A stretch of DNA of 27,700 nt from an uncultured Coriobacteriaceae bacterium (GTDB lineage: Bacteria > Actinomycetota > Coriobacteriia > Coriobacteriales > Atopobiaceae): positions 1 to 27,700 of the forward strand of contig UQSV01000020.1 in the NCBI GenBank assembly GCA_900543875.1, in the 5' to 3' direction. The position numbers and the translations under genes are program-made. Shown here in pieces: positions 1 through 7,666 of the stretch. Within the stretch, counting starts at the first letter, position 1. Each line of letters begins with the position of its first letter. The notes below the pieces were generated by a model. The model ran no database searches, was not told the origin of the DNA, and was given only the letters and a program-made list of their open reading frames with translations.

Positions 1-715
1 TGCCCTCGTCGACGACCAGGCCCTCGATCTGGTTGAACTGCGGCAGGTGGCAGGCGTCGGGGGTGTCGGGACGGAAGACCGTGCCCGGGCAGATCATGTA
101 GATGGGCGGCTGGTGGTTCTCCATGGTGTGCGCCTGGACGCCCGAGGTCTGCGTGCGCAGCAGGATGTCGGACTCGCCGTTGGCGTGGACCTCGGAGTGG
201 TCGAGGCTGCCGGGGTTGTTGTCCTGTACGTAGAAAGTGTCGCGGGCGCTGCGGCTCGGGTGGTCGAGCGGGGCGTTGAGCGCGGTGAAGTTGTAGTAGC
301 TCGTCTCGATGTACGGACCGTCCTCGACGGTGTAGCCCATGCCGCAGAAGATTTGCTCGATCTCCTCGATGATCTGTGAGATGAGGTGCTCGGTGCCCAC
401 GTTGGGGACGCGACCGGGCAGCGTCACGTCGACCGAGTCGGCGGCGATGCGGGCCTCGAGGGCGGCGTGCTCGAGCTCGTGGCGGCGCTCCTCGAGGGAG
501 GCCTCGATGCGGCCGCGAACCTCGTTGGCGAGCTTGCCCACGCGCGGGCGGTCCTCGGGGCTCAGCTGGCCCATCTGGCGCAGCACGCCGGTGAGCGAGC
601 CCTTCTTGCCCGTCACGGCCACGCGGATGCGGTCGAGCTCGGCCAGGTCTGCAACCCCGCCGATGCCCTTGGCCGCCTCGGCCTCGATGGCCTTGAGGTC
701 GTCAATGATCGTCAT
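1..715 (-). CDS. pheS: Phenylalanyl-tRNA synthetase alpha subunit, 5' part (runs off window)
   Basis: Charges tRNA-Phe in the cytosol as the alpha subunit of an alpha2-beta2 enzyme. About 238 residues are present; the 3' end lies beyond the left edge. The protein starts MTIIDDLKAIEAEA, followed by the N-terminal coiled-coil arm (about residues 1-85) with the GKKGSLTGVLRQMG segment typical of PheS. The class II core then begins (PNVGTEHLISQIIEEIEQIF, GYTVEDGP, YYNFTALNAPLDHPSR, DTFYVQ, LLRTQTSGVQAHTME), including the conserved TSxxQ segment of motif 2. The ATG at 713-715 is preceded by AAAGGGGC. A T-box leader upstream supports regulation by uncharged tRNA-Phe. pheT is probably the next gene outside the window, which is an inference from the usual pheST order. 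Confidence 0.96.
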   Translation of the reverse strand, partial: MTIIDDLKAIEAEAAKGIGGVADLAELDRIRVAVTGKKGSLTGVLRQMGQLSPEDRPRVGKLANEVRGRIEASLEERRHELEHAALEARIAADSVDVTLPGRVPNVGTEHLISQIIEEIEQIFCGMGYTVEDGPYIETSYYNFTALNAPLDHPSRSARDTFYVQDNNPGSLDHSEVHANGESDILLRTQTSGVQAHTMENHQPPIYMICPGTVFRPDTPDACHLPQFNQIEGLVVDEG

Positions 716-775
716 TGCTTCTTTGCCCCTTTCGTCTGCGGGTATTCACCCGCCTCGATGCGAGCCTGCTACGGC

Positions 776-1055
776 AATAAAAAACCGCCCTTGCTCGCGA
801 TGCTTGCGAGCAAGGGCGGATGATTTCGTGTGTCCGCGGTACCACCTTGCTTGGCCGCCGGATGTCGTGCCCGGCGTACCCACTTTGTCCCCGTTCCGTG
901 GGGCCTACGGCTCCCCTACTAACGCCGCGTGGGCGCGTTCAGTTCGCGGCTGGTGGAGTGAACTCTGGCTGTCAGCCTTGGAGGGACCTCTCAGCCGATG
1001 GGCCCCATCTCTTATCCGCTGGCGACGCGACAGCCAAACCTCTCCGTCATAGCCT
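776..1055 (-). promoter_or_regulatory. T-box leader of pheS (probably tRNA-Phe responsive)
   Basis: The minus strand carries the near-invariant T-box sequence AAGGTGGTACCGCGGA at 833-848. It is followed by a strong terminator hairpin at 779-819 and preceded by about 200 nt of stem-rich leader. An AGTTCAC segment at 958-964 would place a TTC (Phe) codon at 960-962 in the specifier loop, matching the downstream gene. The specifier was chosen by eye without folding, so it is less certain than the T-box itself. Uncharged tRNA pairing with TGG in the T-box would favour the antiterminator and let transcription enter pheS. Confidence 0.92.
779..819 (-). terminator. T-box controlled intrinsic terminator before pheS
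   Basis: On the minus strand the arms CCGCCCTTGCTCGC and GCGAGCAAGGGCGG form a long perfect stem with a short loop, followed by TTTTTT. This is the terminator half of the T-box switch. The T-box sequence lies just upstream, so the two structures compete. Confidence 0.93.
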
Positions 1056-1101
1056 AGCTGCATAGTCTAGCACAGCTGACATTGGTGGCGCGAGTTGCCT
1101 C

Positions 1102-1144
1102 GAAACAACGCCCGGTCCCCGGGAGTGGGTCCAGGGACTGGGCG
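1102..1144 (-). terminator. Probable terminator of the peptide-uptake/peptidase operon
   Basis: Minus-strand arms at 1134-1144 and 1109-1120 (CGCCCAGTCCC pairing with GGGGACCGGGCG, with one mismatch) form a GC-rich stem, followed by TTGTTTCG. It lies about 30 nt past the last gene of the operon and before the pheS T-box leader, so it would separate the two transcripts. Confidence 0.6.
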
Positions 1145-1174
1145 CGTAGCGCAGCAATCTATGTGCGAGAAGGG

Positions 1175-1909
1175 CTACTCGGCATCGCCGGTCTTCGCGG
1201 AATCAGCGTCGTCGCCCTCCGCGGTATCACCCTCGGCAGCACTGGCCTCACCCTCGTCAGCAGCGGCGGGGCGCTCAAAGCCATAGGCCTTGGCGATGCG
1301 GCCCAGATACTCGTCGGCGCGCTTCTCGTCGCCCTTGTTGGCGTACTGCAGCGACAGGTAGTAGTTGAGGCGGGCCCGCTCGTCTCCCTCGGCGCTCGCC
1401 AGCGCGTGCTCCATCTCGGCGATGTGGGAGTACGACCCCCTGAACACGATGTCGAACGTCTGGTGCGAGTCGCAGCGCAGTTCCTTGGCAAGGTCGACGG
1501 CCTCGCCCTTGCACTGGTCGGGCAGGGCGTCGACGAGCTCGAGCACGTGCGTGGCGCGGTCCTCGTCGTTCTGGCCCTCATAGAAGTTGAGCGCGCGCGA
1601 CAGCAGGATGCGGCGCTGCTCGGCGCTGGCCGGCAGCTTGAGCAGCTTGTCGAGCGTCTGCTGCACGCCCTCGACGTTCTGGGAGGCCTCGTAGGCGTTG
1701 AGCCTCATGAACTCCTGGTTGAACTTGGGCAGTGCGATGCCCGCCATGGGCGACGACAGAGTCTTGAGCAGGCCCTCGAAGTCACCGGCCATAAACTGGT
1801 TCTGCGCCTTGTTGGCAATGACGTTGCGCGCGATGGGCGAGATGGCCGAGACCGCCAGGAAAAGAATGACCGCGGCGATGCCGATGGCCTGGATGGTTCC
1901 CTGATCCAT
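1175..1909 (-). CDS. Membrane-anchored tetratricopeptide-like protein with acidic tail, function unknown
   Basis: This 244-residue protein has an N-terminal hydrophobic segment at about residues 8-28 (IQAIGIAAVILFLAVSAISP) that is probably a single membrane anchor. A helical region at about 35-205 follows, whose spacing of small and hydrophobic residues (RILLSRALNFYEGQNDEDR, RARLNYYLSLQYANKGDEKR, ADEYLGRIAKAYGF) resembles TPR repeats. The last 30 residues are a disordered acidic Ala/Glu/Asp/Gly tail. The ATG is preceded by AGGAGGGG, and the gene begins 9 nt after the S10 peptidase stop, so the two are co-transcribed. I do not recognise a named family. A scaffold for other proteins of the operon is only a guess. 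Confidence 0.85.
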   Translation of the reverse strand: MDQGTIQAIGIAAVILFLAVSAISPIARNVIANKAQNQFMAGDFEGLLKTLSSPMAGIALPKFNQEFMRLNAYEASQNVEGVQQTLDKLLKLPASAEQRRILLSRALNFYEGQNDEDRATHVLELVDALPDQCKGEAVDLAKELRCDSHQTFDIVFRGSYSHIAEMEHALASAEGDERARLNYYLSLQYANKGDEKRADEYLGRIAKAYGFERPAAADEGEASAAEGDTAEGDDADSAKTGDAE

Positions 1910-1918
1910 ACTCCCCTC

Positions 1919-3388
1919 CTACTCCGCCGTATAGAACGCGTGCATGTCATCGACCATCTGCATGAGCGTGGGCACATCGGTGTAGGCCATGTGGCCGCAG
2001 CCGTAGCGGTGGTAGGTGATGCGCTCCTTGAGCTCGCGCGGCAGGAACAGCTGTGACATCGTGTGGTCCATGTTCCACCACGGGGTGGCCGCGTCGTAGC
2101 GACCGCCCAGGATGGCGAGCTTGGTGGTGGGGCTGCGTCGCAGCGCCGTGGCGATGTCGAAGGCGAGGTTGGGCGCGGCGGTCTTGGTGTCGTCCATGCC
2201 AGGCTCGTCGTGCACCCAGTTCCAGCCAATGCCAATCTCGCTCCACACGGACAGACGGTACTCGGCCGGGTTCTCGTAGCCAAGCTCGCTACGCAGGAAG
2301 CTGCGGAAGGCACCGTACCAGGCGTTCTCGAGGGCGTGGCCCGCCGGGTCCTCGCAGGCGAAGTAGAACGTGTTGCGCTGGACCGGCAGCGTCATCGTCT
2401 CGGTGTAGCGCATGTCGAGGCGGCCGCACATGAGGCCCTTGTCCTTGAGGAGGTTCGCACGGAAGTCCTCGAGCTCGATGCGGTTGTTGTGCTCGAGCAG
2501 AAGCTCGGCCGGAATGCCGATGTAGCGCTCCATCTTCTTGGCGATGCGGCGCTTCTCGCGCGGGTCGATACGGTCGCCCTTCATGAGCGATGCGGCGTAC
2601 TCGCCAGCGGTGAACTCGCTGGCCTCGTCGAACCACTTGTCGACGTCGACGCCGCGGCCCGTGATGCCAAAGTGCTGGGCCGTCGAGGCAAAGCTCGGCA
2701 GCATGCCCAGGTAGTAAAGGTCGTTGCCAGGCAGGTTCTGCGACCAGTCGAAGTAGGCCGAGAGCATCACGACGCCGGCCAGCGGCACGCCGGCCTCGCC
2801 GAGGTAGCGCATGAGCACGGCGGAGCGCATCGTGCCGTAGGACTCGCCGTAGATGTAGAGCGGCGACCCCCAGCGGTTGTTCTCGTCGAGCCAGCGGATG
2901 ATGGCGCGGCAGAAGGTACGGGCGTCCTCCTCGAGGCCGTAGACGCGGGCCTTGTCGTAGCCGTCGGCCACGAAGGACCAGCCGGTGCCCAGCGCGTCGA
3001 GGAACACGAGGTCGGTCTCGCGCAGCAGCGTGCCGGGGTTGTCGACGACCTCGTAGGAGGCGCTGGCGAACTTCTCGCCCTCGCTCACCACGCGGCGCGG
3101 GCCCAGGCCGCCGAAGTTGATGGGCACGGACGCCGAGCCCGGGCCGCCGTTGTAGGCAAATGTCACGGGACGGCACGCCGCGTCGACGGCCTCGCCGTTC
3201 ACGGTGGAGGCAACGTAGCTCACGTTGAACATCTTGCCCTCGAGCACGCGCTGCGGGTCATAGATGTCCAGGTGCCCGGCGCTGGCCACGTAGTCGATGG
3301 ACTCCTCGCCCACGCTCCAGGTAAGTTTGGCGCTCTTGGCTGCCGGCACCTCGTTGGGATCGACCATGTCCTGCAGATTCTCGCTCAC
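1919..3388 (-). CDS. S10-family serine carboxypeptidase, apparently cytosolic
   Basis: A serine carboxypeptidase-like alpha/beta hydrolase of 489 residues that would remove C-terminal residues from peptides. The S10 signatures are present: NGGPGSAS at about 80-87 (oxyanion region), the nucleophile elbow GESYGTMR with Ser183, Asp432 in GGRYDAATP and His466 in GCGHMAY. No signal peptide or membrane segment is seen (start MSENLQDMVDPNEVP), which is unusual because well-known S10 enzymes are secreted or vacuolar. Translation starts at a GTG that directly abuts the TAA of the M20 peptidase gene, behind GGGGGTGGAG, and 9 nt separate its stop from the next gene. Co-transcription with the peptide importer suggests it trims imported peptides. 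Confidence 0.93.
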   Translation of the reverse strand: MSENLQDMVDPNEVPAAKSAKLTWSVGEESIDYVASAGHLDIYDPQRVLEGKMFNVSYVASTVNGEAVDAACRPVTFAYNGGPGSASVPINFGGLGPRRVVSEGEKFASASYEVVDNPGTLLRETDLVFLDALGTGWSFVADGYDKARVYGLEEDARTFCRAIIRWLDENNRWGSPLYIYGESYGTMRSAVLMRYLGEAGVPLAGVVMLSAYFDWSQNLPGNDLYYLGMLPSFASTAQHFGITGRGVDVDKWFDEASEFTAGEYAASLMKGDRIDPREKRRIAKKMERYIGIPAELLLEHNNRIELEDFRANLLKDKGLMCGRLDMRYTETMTLPVQRNTFYFACEDPAGHALENAWYGAFRSFLRSELGYENPAEYRLSVWSEIGIGWNWVHDEPGMDDTKTAAPNLAFDIATALRRSPTTKLAILGGRYDAATPWWNMDHTMSQLFLPRELKERITYHRYGCGHMAYTDVPTLMQMVDDMHAFYTAE

Positions 3389-4651
3389 TTACTCCACCCC
3401 CAGCATGTCGCACAGACTCATCATGTAGATCTCGGCGGCATGCACGACGTCGATGACGTCGACGTCCTCGTTGTAGCCGTGGATGCCATCGTTGTTGGCC
3501 GGACCAAACTGGATCGTCGGTGCACCCAACTTGCGGTAGTGCGCGGCGTCGGAGCTCGCCCACTGGTAGGCCGGCAGGCACTCCTCGCCCCAGACCTGCT
3601 CGATGTTGGCCTTGAGGCTCGTCACGAGCTTGGACTCGTCGTCGGTGTAGTTGCCCTCGGCGATCCACTCATAGCTCGCCTCGACGCCCGTGACGCCGCT
3701 CTTGGTAATCATCGCGTCGACCACGGCAACGACGTCCTCGTGCTTGCAGCCGCACGGCAGGCGCACGTCGATCTTAGCGGTGGCGAGGTCGGGCACCTGG
3801 TTGATCTTGGCACCGCCCTCGATGATGCCCACGTTGGCCGAGCAGTGGTCGATGACGTTGCCCACAAGTGGGTGGCTAATCGTGCGCTCGGCGATGATAC
3901 GCGAGTTCTTGAGGGCGCGGGCCTGCGAGTCGAGGAAGTGACCGGGAACGGCGGTAATGTCGTCGATGTTGAGCAGCACGCGCGAGAGCTTGGTAATGGC
4001 GTTGTCACCCTTGTAGTTGCCGGTCGAGCCATGGCCGGGCGTACCGTGCGCGGTGAGAGTGAGGTGCAGGATGCCCTTCTGGCCAATCTCGATCGTGTCG
4101 TGGCCGGTGGGCTCGCCAACCATCACGGCGTTGGCGCCGTCGGCATAGCCGTTCTCACAGAACCACTTGGTGCCCGGGCCGGCGATCTCCTCATCGCAGA
4201 CGACGTGCAGGCGGATGTCGCCCTTGAGGTCGGCGCCGCTCTCGTTGAGCATGGCCATCGAGAAGAGCAGCACGGCCAGGCCGCACTTCATGTCAGACGT
4301 GCCGCGGCCAAGGATCTTGCCGTCGCGGATCTCGCCGGAGAAGGGGTCGAAGTCCCAGCCGTCGAGGTTGCCCACGGGCACCACGTCGACGTGGCCGTTG
4401 AGCACCACGCGGAAGCCCTCGTCGGAGCCGATGCGGGCGTAGACCACCGGGTAGTCCTCGCCGGCGTCGGCCACGATCTGCTCGGAGTCGATACCGTGCT
4501 CGGCAAGGTAGTTACGCACGAAGTCGAGTGCGGGCTGCTGGTCGTCGATGGGGCTCTGGTTCTTGATCTGGATGAGCCGCTGGCACAGAGTGAGCAAGTC
4601 GTCCTTGTGGGCGAGCACCGCCTCATGCAGCTGCTGCTTGGTCACCGTCAT
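3389..4651 (-). CDS. M20-family metallopeptidase (ArgE/DapE/carboxypeptidase G2-like)
   Basis: A 420-residue zinc-dependent amidohydrolase/peptidase. Metal-site motifs are visible: NGHVDVVP (His87, catalytic Asp89), GRGTSDMKCG (bridging Asp120), CDEEIAGPG (catalytic Glu154 and ligand Glu155), GEPTGHD (Glu180 region) and a C-terminal DGIHGYNEDVD supplying the last His. The dimerisation domain lies between about 190 and 300. The start MTVTKQQLHEAV was chosen over an in-frame ATG at 4711 because that extension (MLPGQVFVPGRTYHE) is not family-like and overlaps a hairpin. AGAAGG precedes the chosen ATG. Members act as acetylornithine or succinyl-diaminopimelate deacylases or as dipeptidases. The location between importer ATPases and an S10 peptidase favours a peptidase role. 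Confidence 0.92.
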   Translation of the reverse strand: MTVTKQQLHEAVLAHKDDLLTLCQRLIQIKNQSPIDDQQPALDFVRNYLAEHGIDSEQIVADAGEDYPVVYARIGSDEGFRVVLNGHVDVVPVGNLDGWDFDPFSGEIRDGKILGRGTSDMKCGLAVLLFSMAMLNESGADLKGDIRLHVVCDEEIAGPGTKWFCENGYADGANAVMVGEPTGHDTIEIGQKGILHLTLTAHGTPGHGSTGNYKGDNAITKLSRVLLNIDDITAVPGHFLDSQARALKNSRIIAERTISHPLVGNVIDHCSANVGIIEGGAKINQVPDLATAKIDVRLPCGCKHEDVVAVVDAMITKSGVTGVEASYEWIAEGNYTDDESKLVTSLKANIEQVWGEECLPAYQWASSDAAHYRKLGAPTIQFGPANNDGIHGYNEDVDVIDVVHAAEIYMMSLCDMLGVE

Positions 4652-4678
4652 TCTCGTGGACCTTCTCTCATGATAGGT

Positions 4679-4704
4679 CCGGCCAGGCACGAAAACCTGA
4701 CCGG
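4679..4704 (-). other. Intercistronic hairpin between transporter ATPase and M20 peptidase genes
   Basis: CCGGTCAGG and CCTGGCCGG (minus strand) form a 9-bp stem with one G-T pair and an 8-nt loop. No T-run follows, so it is more likely an mRNA stability or processing element than a terminator. It leaves room for read-through from the importer genes into the peptidase genes. Confidence 0.5.
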
Positions 4705-4726
4705 GCAACATTCGACTATGACTACT

Positions 4727-5719
4727 TTAGCGCGCGACCTCGTTGTGATATAGGAAGCAGGCAACCTTGTGGTTGTCCTCGACCTCGACGAGCGCGGGGC
4801 GCTCGGCGTGGCATCGCTCGGTGGCGTTGGGGCAGCGGCCCGCGAGCGGACAGCCCACCTGATCGCCCACCGGGCTGGGAATCTCGCCCTGGAGCTTCAT
4901 CTCGGGGTGCGTCTCGAAGGGGCTCTCGGGCGGAATGGCCGAGAGGAGCGCCTTCGTGTAGGGGTGCAGCGGGTTCTCGTAGATGCTATGCGCCGGGCTG
5001 ATCTCCATGACGCGACCAAGGTACATGATGGCCACACGGTCGGAGATGTGCTTGACCACCGACAGGTCGTGACTGATGAACACGTAGGTAAGGCCACGCT
5101 CGCGCTGGAGACGACGGAAGAGGTTGAGCACCTGCGCCTGAATCGACACGTCGAGTGCCGAGACGGGCTCGTCGCAGACAATGACCTTGGGGTCGAGCGA
5201 AAGAGCGCGCGCCACGTTGATGCGCTGACGCTGGCCGCCGGAAAACTCGTGCGGATAGCGCTGAAGGTGCTGGACGTCGAGGCCGACCTCCTTCATAAGG
5301 TCAAGGACCTTCTTCTGGCGCTTCGCCGCGTCGGGCTCGGTGCCATGGATAATCATCGGCTCCTCGATGGAAGCGGCAGCCGTGAAGCGCGGGTCAAGAC
5401 TCGAGTAGGAGTCCTGGAAGATCATCTGGACGTTCTTGTGCACAGGCTTGCGTTCGGCGCCCTTGAGGTGCGCGATGTCCTTGCCCTCGAACAGGATCTG
5501 GCCGCTCGTGGGGGTGTGCAAGCCCACGATGCAGCGGCCCAGCGTCGACTTGCCGCAGCCAGACTCGCCGATGATGCCCAGGGTCTCGCCCTCGAAGACG
5601 TCAAGGCAAACGTCCGACAAGGCGTGCAGGGTCTGGGGCTTGCCAAACAGTCCCTCGCCGCGGAGCTTGAACTCCTTGCTGAGGTTCTGGATGCTCAGAA
5701 TGACGTTGTTCTCGCTCAA
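4727..5719 (-). CDS. Peptide ABC importer ATPase, OppF/DppF type
   Basis: Second nucleotide-binding subunit of a peptide importer at the inner face of the membrane, 330 residues. It shows Walker A GESGCGKST, Q-loop QDSYSSLDP, signature FSGGQRQRINVARAL, Walker B VIVCDEPVSALD and the switch His in FISHDLSVV. The C-terminal oligopeptide extension (NPLHPYTKALLSAIPPESP, then GCPLAGRCPNATERC) is typical of OppF/DppF. I place the start at a TTG (MSENNVILSIQNLSK), because no ATG or GTG lies near the domain start and GGGAGG sits at ribosome-binding distance. The TTG lies 1 nt beyond the stop of the OppD-type gene. A longer in-frame reading upstream would overlap that gene almost completely and is rejected. 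Confidence 0.94.
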   Translation of the reverse strand: MSENNVILSIQNLSKEFKLRGEGLFGKPQTLHALSDVCLDVFEGETLGIIGESGCGKSTLGRCIVGLHTPTSGQILFEGKDIAHLKGAERKPVHKNVQMIFQDSYSSLDPRFTAAASIEEPMIIHGTEPDAAKRQKKVLDLMKEVGLDVQHLQRYPHEFSGGQRQRINVARALSLDPKVIVCDEPVSALDVSIQAQVLNLFRRLQRERGLTYVFISHDLSVVKHISDRVAIMYLGRVMEISPAHSIYENPLHPYTKALLSAIPPESPFETHPEMKLQGEIPSPVGDQVGCPLAGRCPNATERCHAERPALVEVEDNHKVACFLYHNEVAR

Positions 5720-5720
5720 G

Positions 5721-6746
5721 CTAATTCGCCTCCCCGCGGACGAGCGTCTGCTCGCCGTTCTGCATATGGCACGCCACGAAGTGGCCGGGCTTGACCTCGA
5801 CCAGCGGCGGTACCTCGTTCTTGCACTTCTCGCAGGCGTAGGGGCAGCGGTTGTAGAAGTTGCAGCACGCACCGGTGAGCCTCAGATCGGGCGGCACGCC
5901 GGGGATGGTCTTGAGGTCGCTCTTGGCCTTGTCCGAGAGCTTGGGCATGGAGTCGAGCAGGCCCCAGGTGTAGGGGTGCAGCGGATTGGCGTAGAGCTCC
6001 TCCATGCTGGCGTACTCGCAAGTGCGGCCCGCATACATGACCATAACGTCGTCGGCCATCTGCCACACGATGCCCAGGTTGTGGGTGATGAGCAGGATGC
6101 CCGTGTCCATGGAGTCCTGCAGGCTCTTGAGCAACGACAGCACCTGGGCCTGGACCGTCACGTCAAGGGCGGTAGTGGGCTCGTCGGCGATGATGAACTT
6201 GGGGTGGCAGCTCATGGCCATGGCGATCATGACACGCTGGCACATGCCACCCGACAGCTCGTAGGGGTAGGAGTCCATGCGCTTCTCGGGGTTGGGGATG
6301 CTCACGAGGCGCAGCATCTCGACGGCGCGCTCACGGGCGGCCGCCTTGTCGAGGCCGTCGTGGATGCGGATGTTCTCGATCATCTGGGTGCCCACCTTGA
6401 ACACCGGGTCGAGGGCCGTCATCGGGTCCTGGAAGATCATCGAGATGTCCTTGCCGCGCATTTGACGCAGCTCGGCCTCGCCGGCCGCCACGATGTCGTG
6501 ACCGTCGAACTCTACGGTGCCGCCCTCGATCTTGCCGGTCTTGGGAAGCAGGCGCATGAGGGAGCTCGCGGTGACGCTCTTGCCTGAGCCAGACTCGCCC
6601 ACGATGGCGAGGGTCTTGCCGCGGTCGAGCGTGAAGCTAACGCCGTCGACGGCCTTGGCGGTGCCGGCGGCCGTGTGGAAGTACGTCTTAAGGTCGTGGA
6701 CCTCGACGAGGTGCTGCGAGGATGCAGCGTTGTTCGTCTCGCTCAT
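5721..6746 (-). CDS. Peptide ABC importer ATPase, OppD/DppD type
   Basis: First nucleotide-binding subunit, 341 residues. Walker A is GESGSGKS, the Q-loop is QDPMTALDP, the signature is LSGGMCQRVMIAMAM (Met-Cys in place of the commoner GQ/MR pair), Walker B is FIIADEPTTALD and the switch His is in ITHNLG. The C-terminal oligopeptide region (NPLHPYTWGLLDSMPKL) carries the Cys-rich block CCNFYNRCPYACEKC. In some DppD/OppD proteins this binds an iron-sulfur cluster; here that is inference. It begins 5 nt after the permease gene upstream and ends 1 nt before the OppF-type start, so it is part of one operon. Confidence 0.95.
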   Translation of the reverse strand: MSETNNAASSQHLVEVHDLKTYFHTAAGTAKAVDGVSFTLDRGKTLAIVGESGSGKSVTASSLMRLLPKTGKIEGGTVEFDGHDIVAAGEAELRQMRGKDISMIFQDPMTALDPVFKVGTQMIENIRIHDGLDKAAARERAVEMLRLVSIPNPEKRMDSYPYELSGGMCQRVMIAMAMSCHPKFIIADEPTTALDVTVQAQVLSLLKSLQDSMDTGILLITHNLGIVWQMADDVMVMYAGRTCEYASMEELYANPLHPYTWGLLDSMPKLSDKAKSDLKTIPGVPPDLRLTGACCNFYNRCPYACEKCKNEVPPLVEVKPGHFVACHMQNGEQTLVRGEAN

Positions 6747-6751
6747 GGCAC

Positions 6752-7666
6752 CTACCTCTTCTGCTTCGGGTCGAGGACGTCGCGGATGCCATCACCGAGC
6801 AGGTTGAAGCCAACGACGGTCAAGAGGATGAACATGCCCGAGACGGTGGCCACGTGCGGAGCGGAGCGCAGGGCCTCCTTGCCCTCGGACAGGATGTTGC
6901 CCCAGGAGGGCGTGGGCGGGGTGATGCCCATGCCAAGGAACGACAGGGCCGCCTCGGAGATGATGGCGCTCGCCACGTTCAGCGTGAAGTACACGATGAT
7001 GGGCGAGATGGAGTTTGCCAGGATGTGGCGGAACAGGATGCGCGAGCCCGAGGCGCCCAGGACGCGCTCGGCATTGCAGTACTCCTGGTTCTTGACCACG
7101 TGCACCTGGCCGCGCACAACGCGCGCGAAGCTCGGCACGTTGGAGATGCCAATGGCCAAGATGACGTTCATCATGCCGGTGCCCAGAATCGTCATGAGGA
7201 TGAGGGCGAGCAGGATGAACGGGAAGGCCATCATGCCATCCATGATGCGCATAATCACGGAGTCGACGACACCGCCAAAGTAGCCGGCAACGAGGCCCAG
7301 CAGAATGCCCACGATGGCGCCCAGGATCGAGCCACCCACGGCGACGAAGATCGAGATGCGGGCACCGTAGATGATGCGCGACAGCAGGTCGCGGCCATAG
7401 GCATCGGTGCCAAGGAGGTGGCCGGCGCTACCAGGCTTGAGATAACTGTTGGTGACGTCGATGGCGTTGGGGTCCTGCGGGGCCAGCAGCGGCGCGAACA
7501 CCGCAAGCAGCACCATGACGGCCACGATGACGAGGCCCACGACGGCCATCTTGTTGCGAGCGAGCTTGTGCCAGGCGTTGTTCGCCGTGCGCTCGCGCTT
7601 GAGCATGTCGAGCGTGGACTGCTCGCTCAAGGCCTCCTGGGCGGAGGCGGTCTTGGAATCGGCCAT
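6752..7666 (-). CDS. Peptide ABC importer permease, OppC/DppC type
   Basis: Inner-membrane permease of 304 residues. A cytosolic N-terminal segment (about 1-38) is followed by TM1 (MAVVGLVIVAVMVLLAVFAPLLAP) and the family motif DAYGRDLLSRIIYGARIS. At least five further membrane spans follow, and the cytosolic EAA loop (EYCNAERVLGASGSRILFRHILAN) would contact the ATPases. It ends in the DGIRDVLDP segment typical of DppC-like proteins. Its ATG shares the last A of the OppB-type stop (TAATG), consistent with translational coupling. Substrate is probably di- or oligopeptides. Confidence 0.95.
   Translation of the reverse strand: MADSKTASAQEALSEQSTLDMLKRERTANNAWHKLARNKMAVVGLVIVAVMVLLAVFAPLLAPQDPNAIDVTNSYLKPGSAGHLLGTDAYGRDLLSRIIYGARISIFVAVGGSILGAIVGILLGLVAGYFGGVVDSVIMRIMDGMMAFPFILLALILMTILGTGMMNVILAIGISNVPSFARVVRGQVHVVKNQEYCNAERVLGASGSRILFRHILANSISPIIVYFTLNVASAIISEAALSFLGMGITPPTPSWGNILSEGKEALRSAPHVATVSGMFILLTVVGFNLLGDGIRDVLDPKQKR

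Noticed and set aside
2063..4753. Very long open frame on the plus strand across the S10 and M20 peptidase genes
   Set aside because: It is antisense to two clearly recognised enzymes. Its low-complexity Val/Gly/His/Ala-rich translation is what GC-rich codon bias gives on the opposite strand. Similar antisense frames at 1082-2056, 9005-10414, 10632-12122 and 15610-17205 were rejected for the same reason.
4727..5872. Upstream ATG start for the OppF-type ATPase
   Set aside because: It would overlap the OppD-type gene by about 150 nt with non-family sequence. The TTG at 5719 with GGGAGG fits better.
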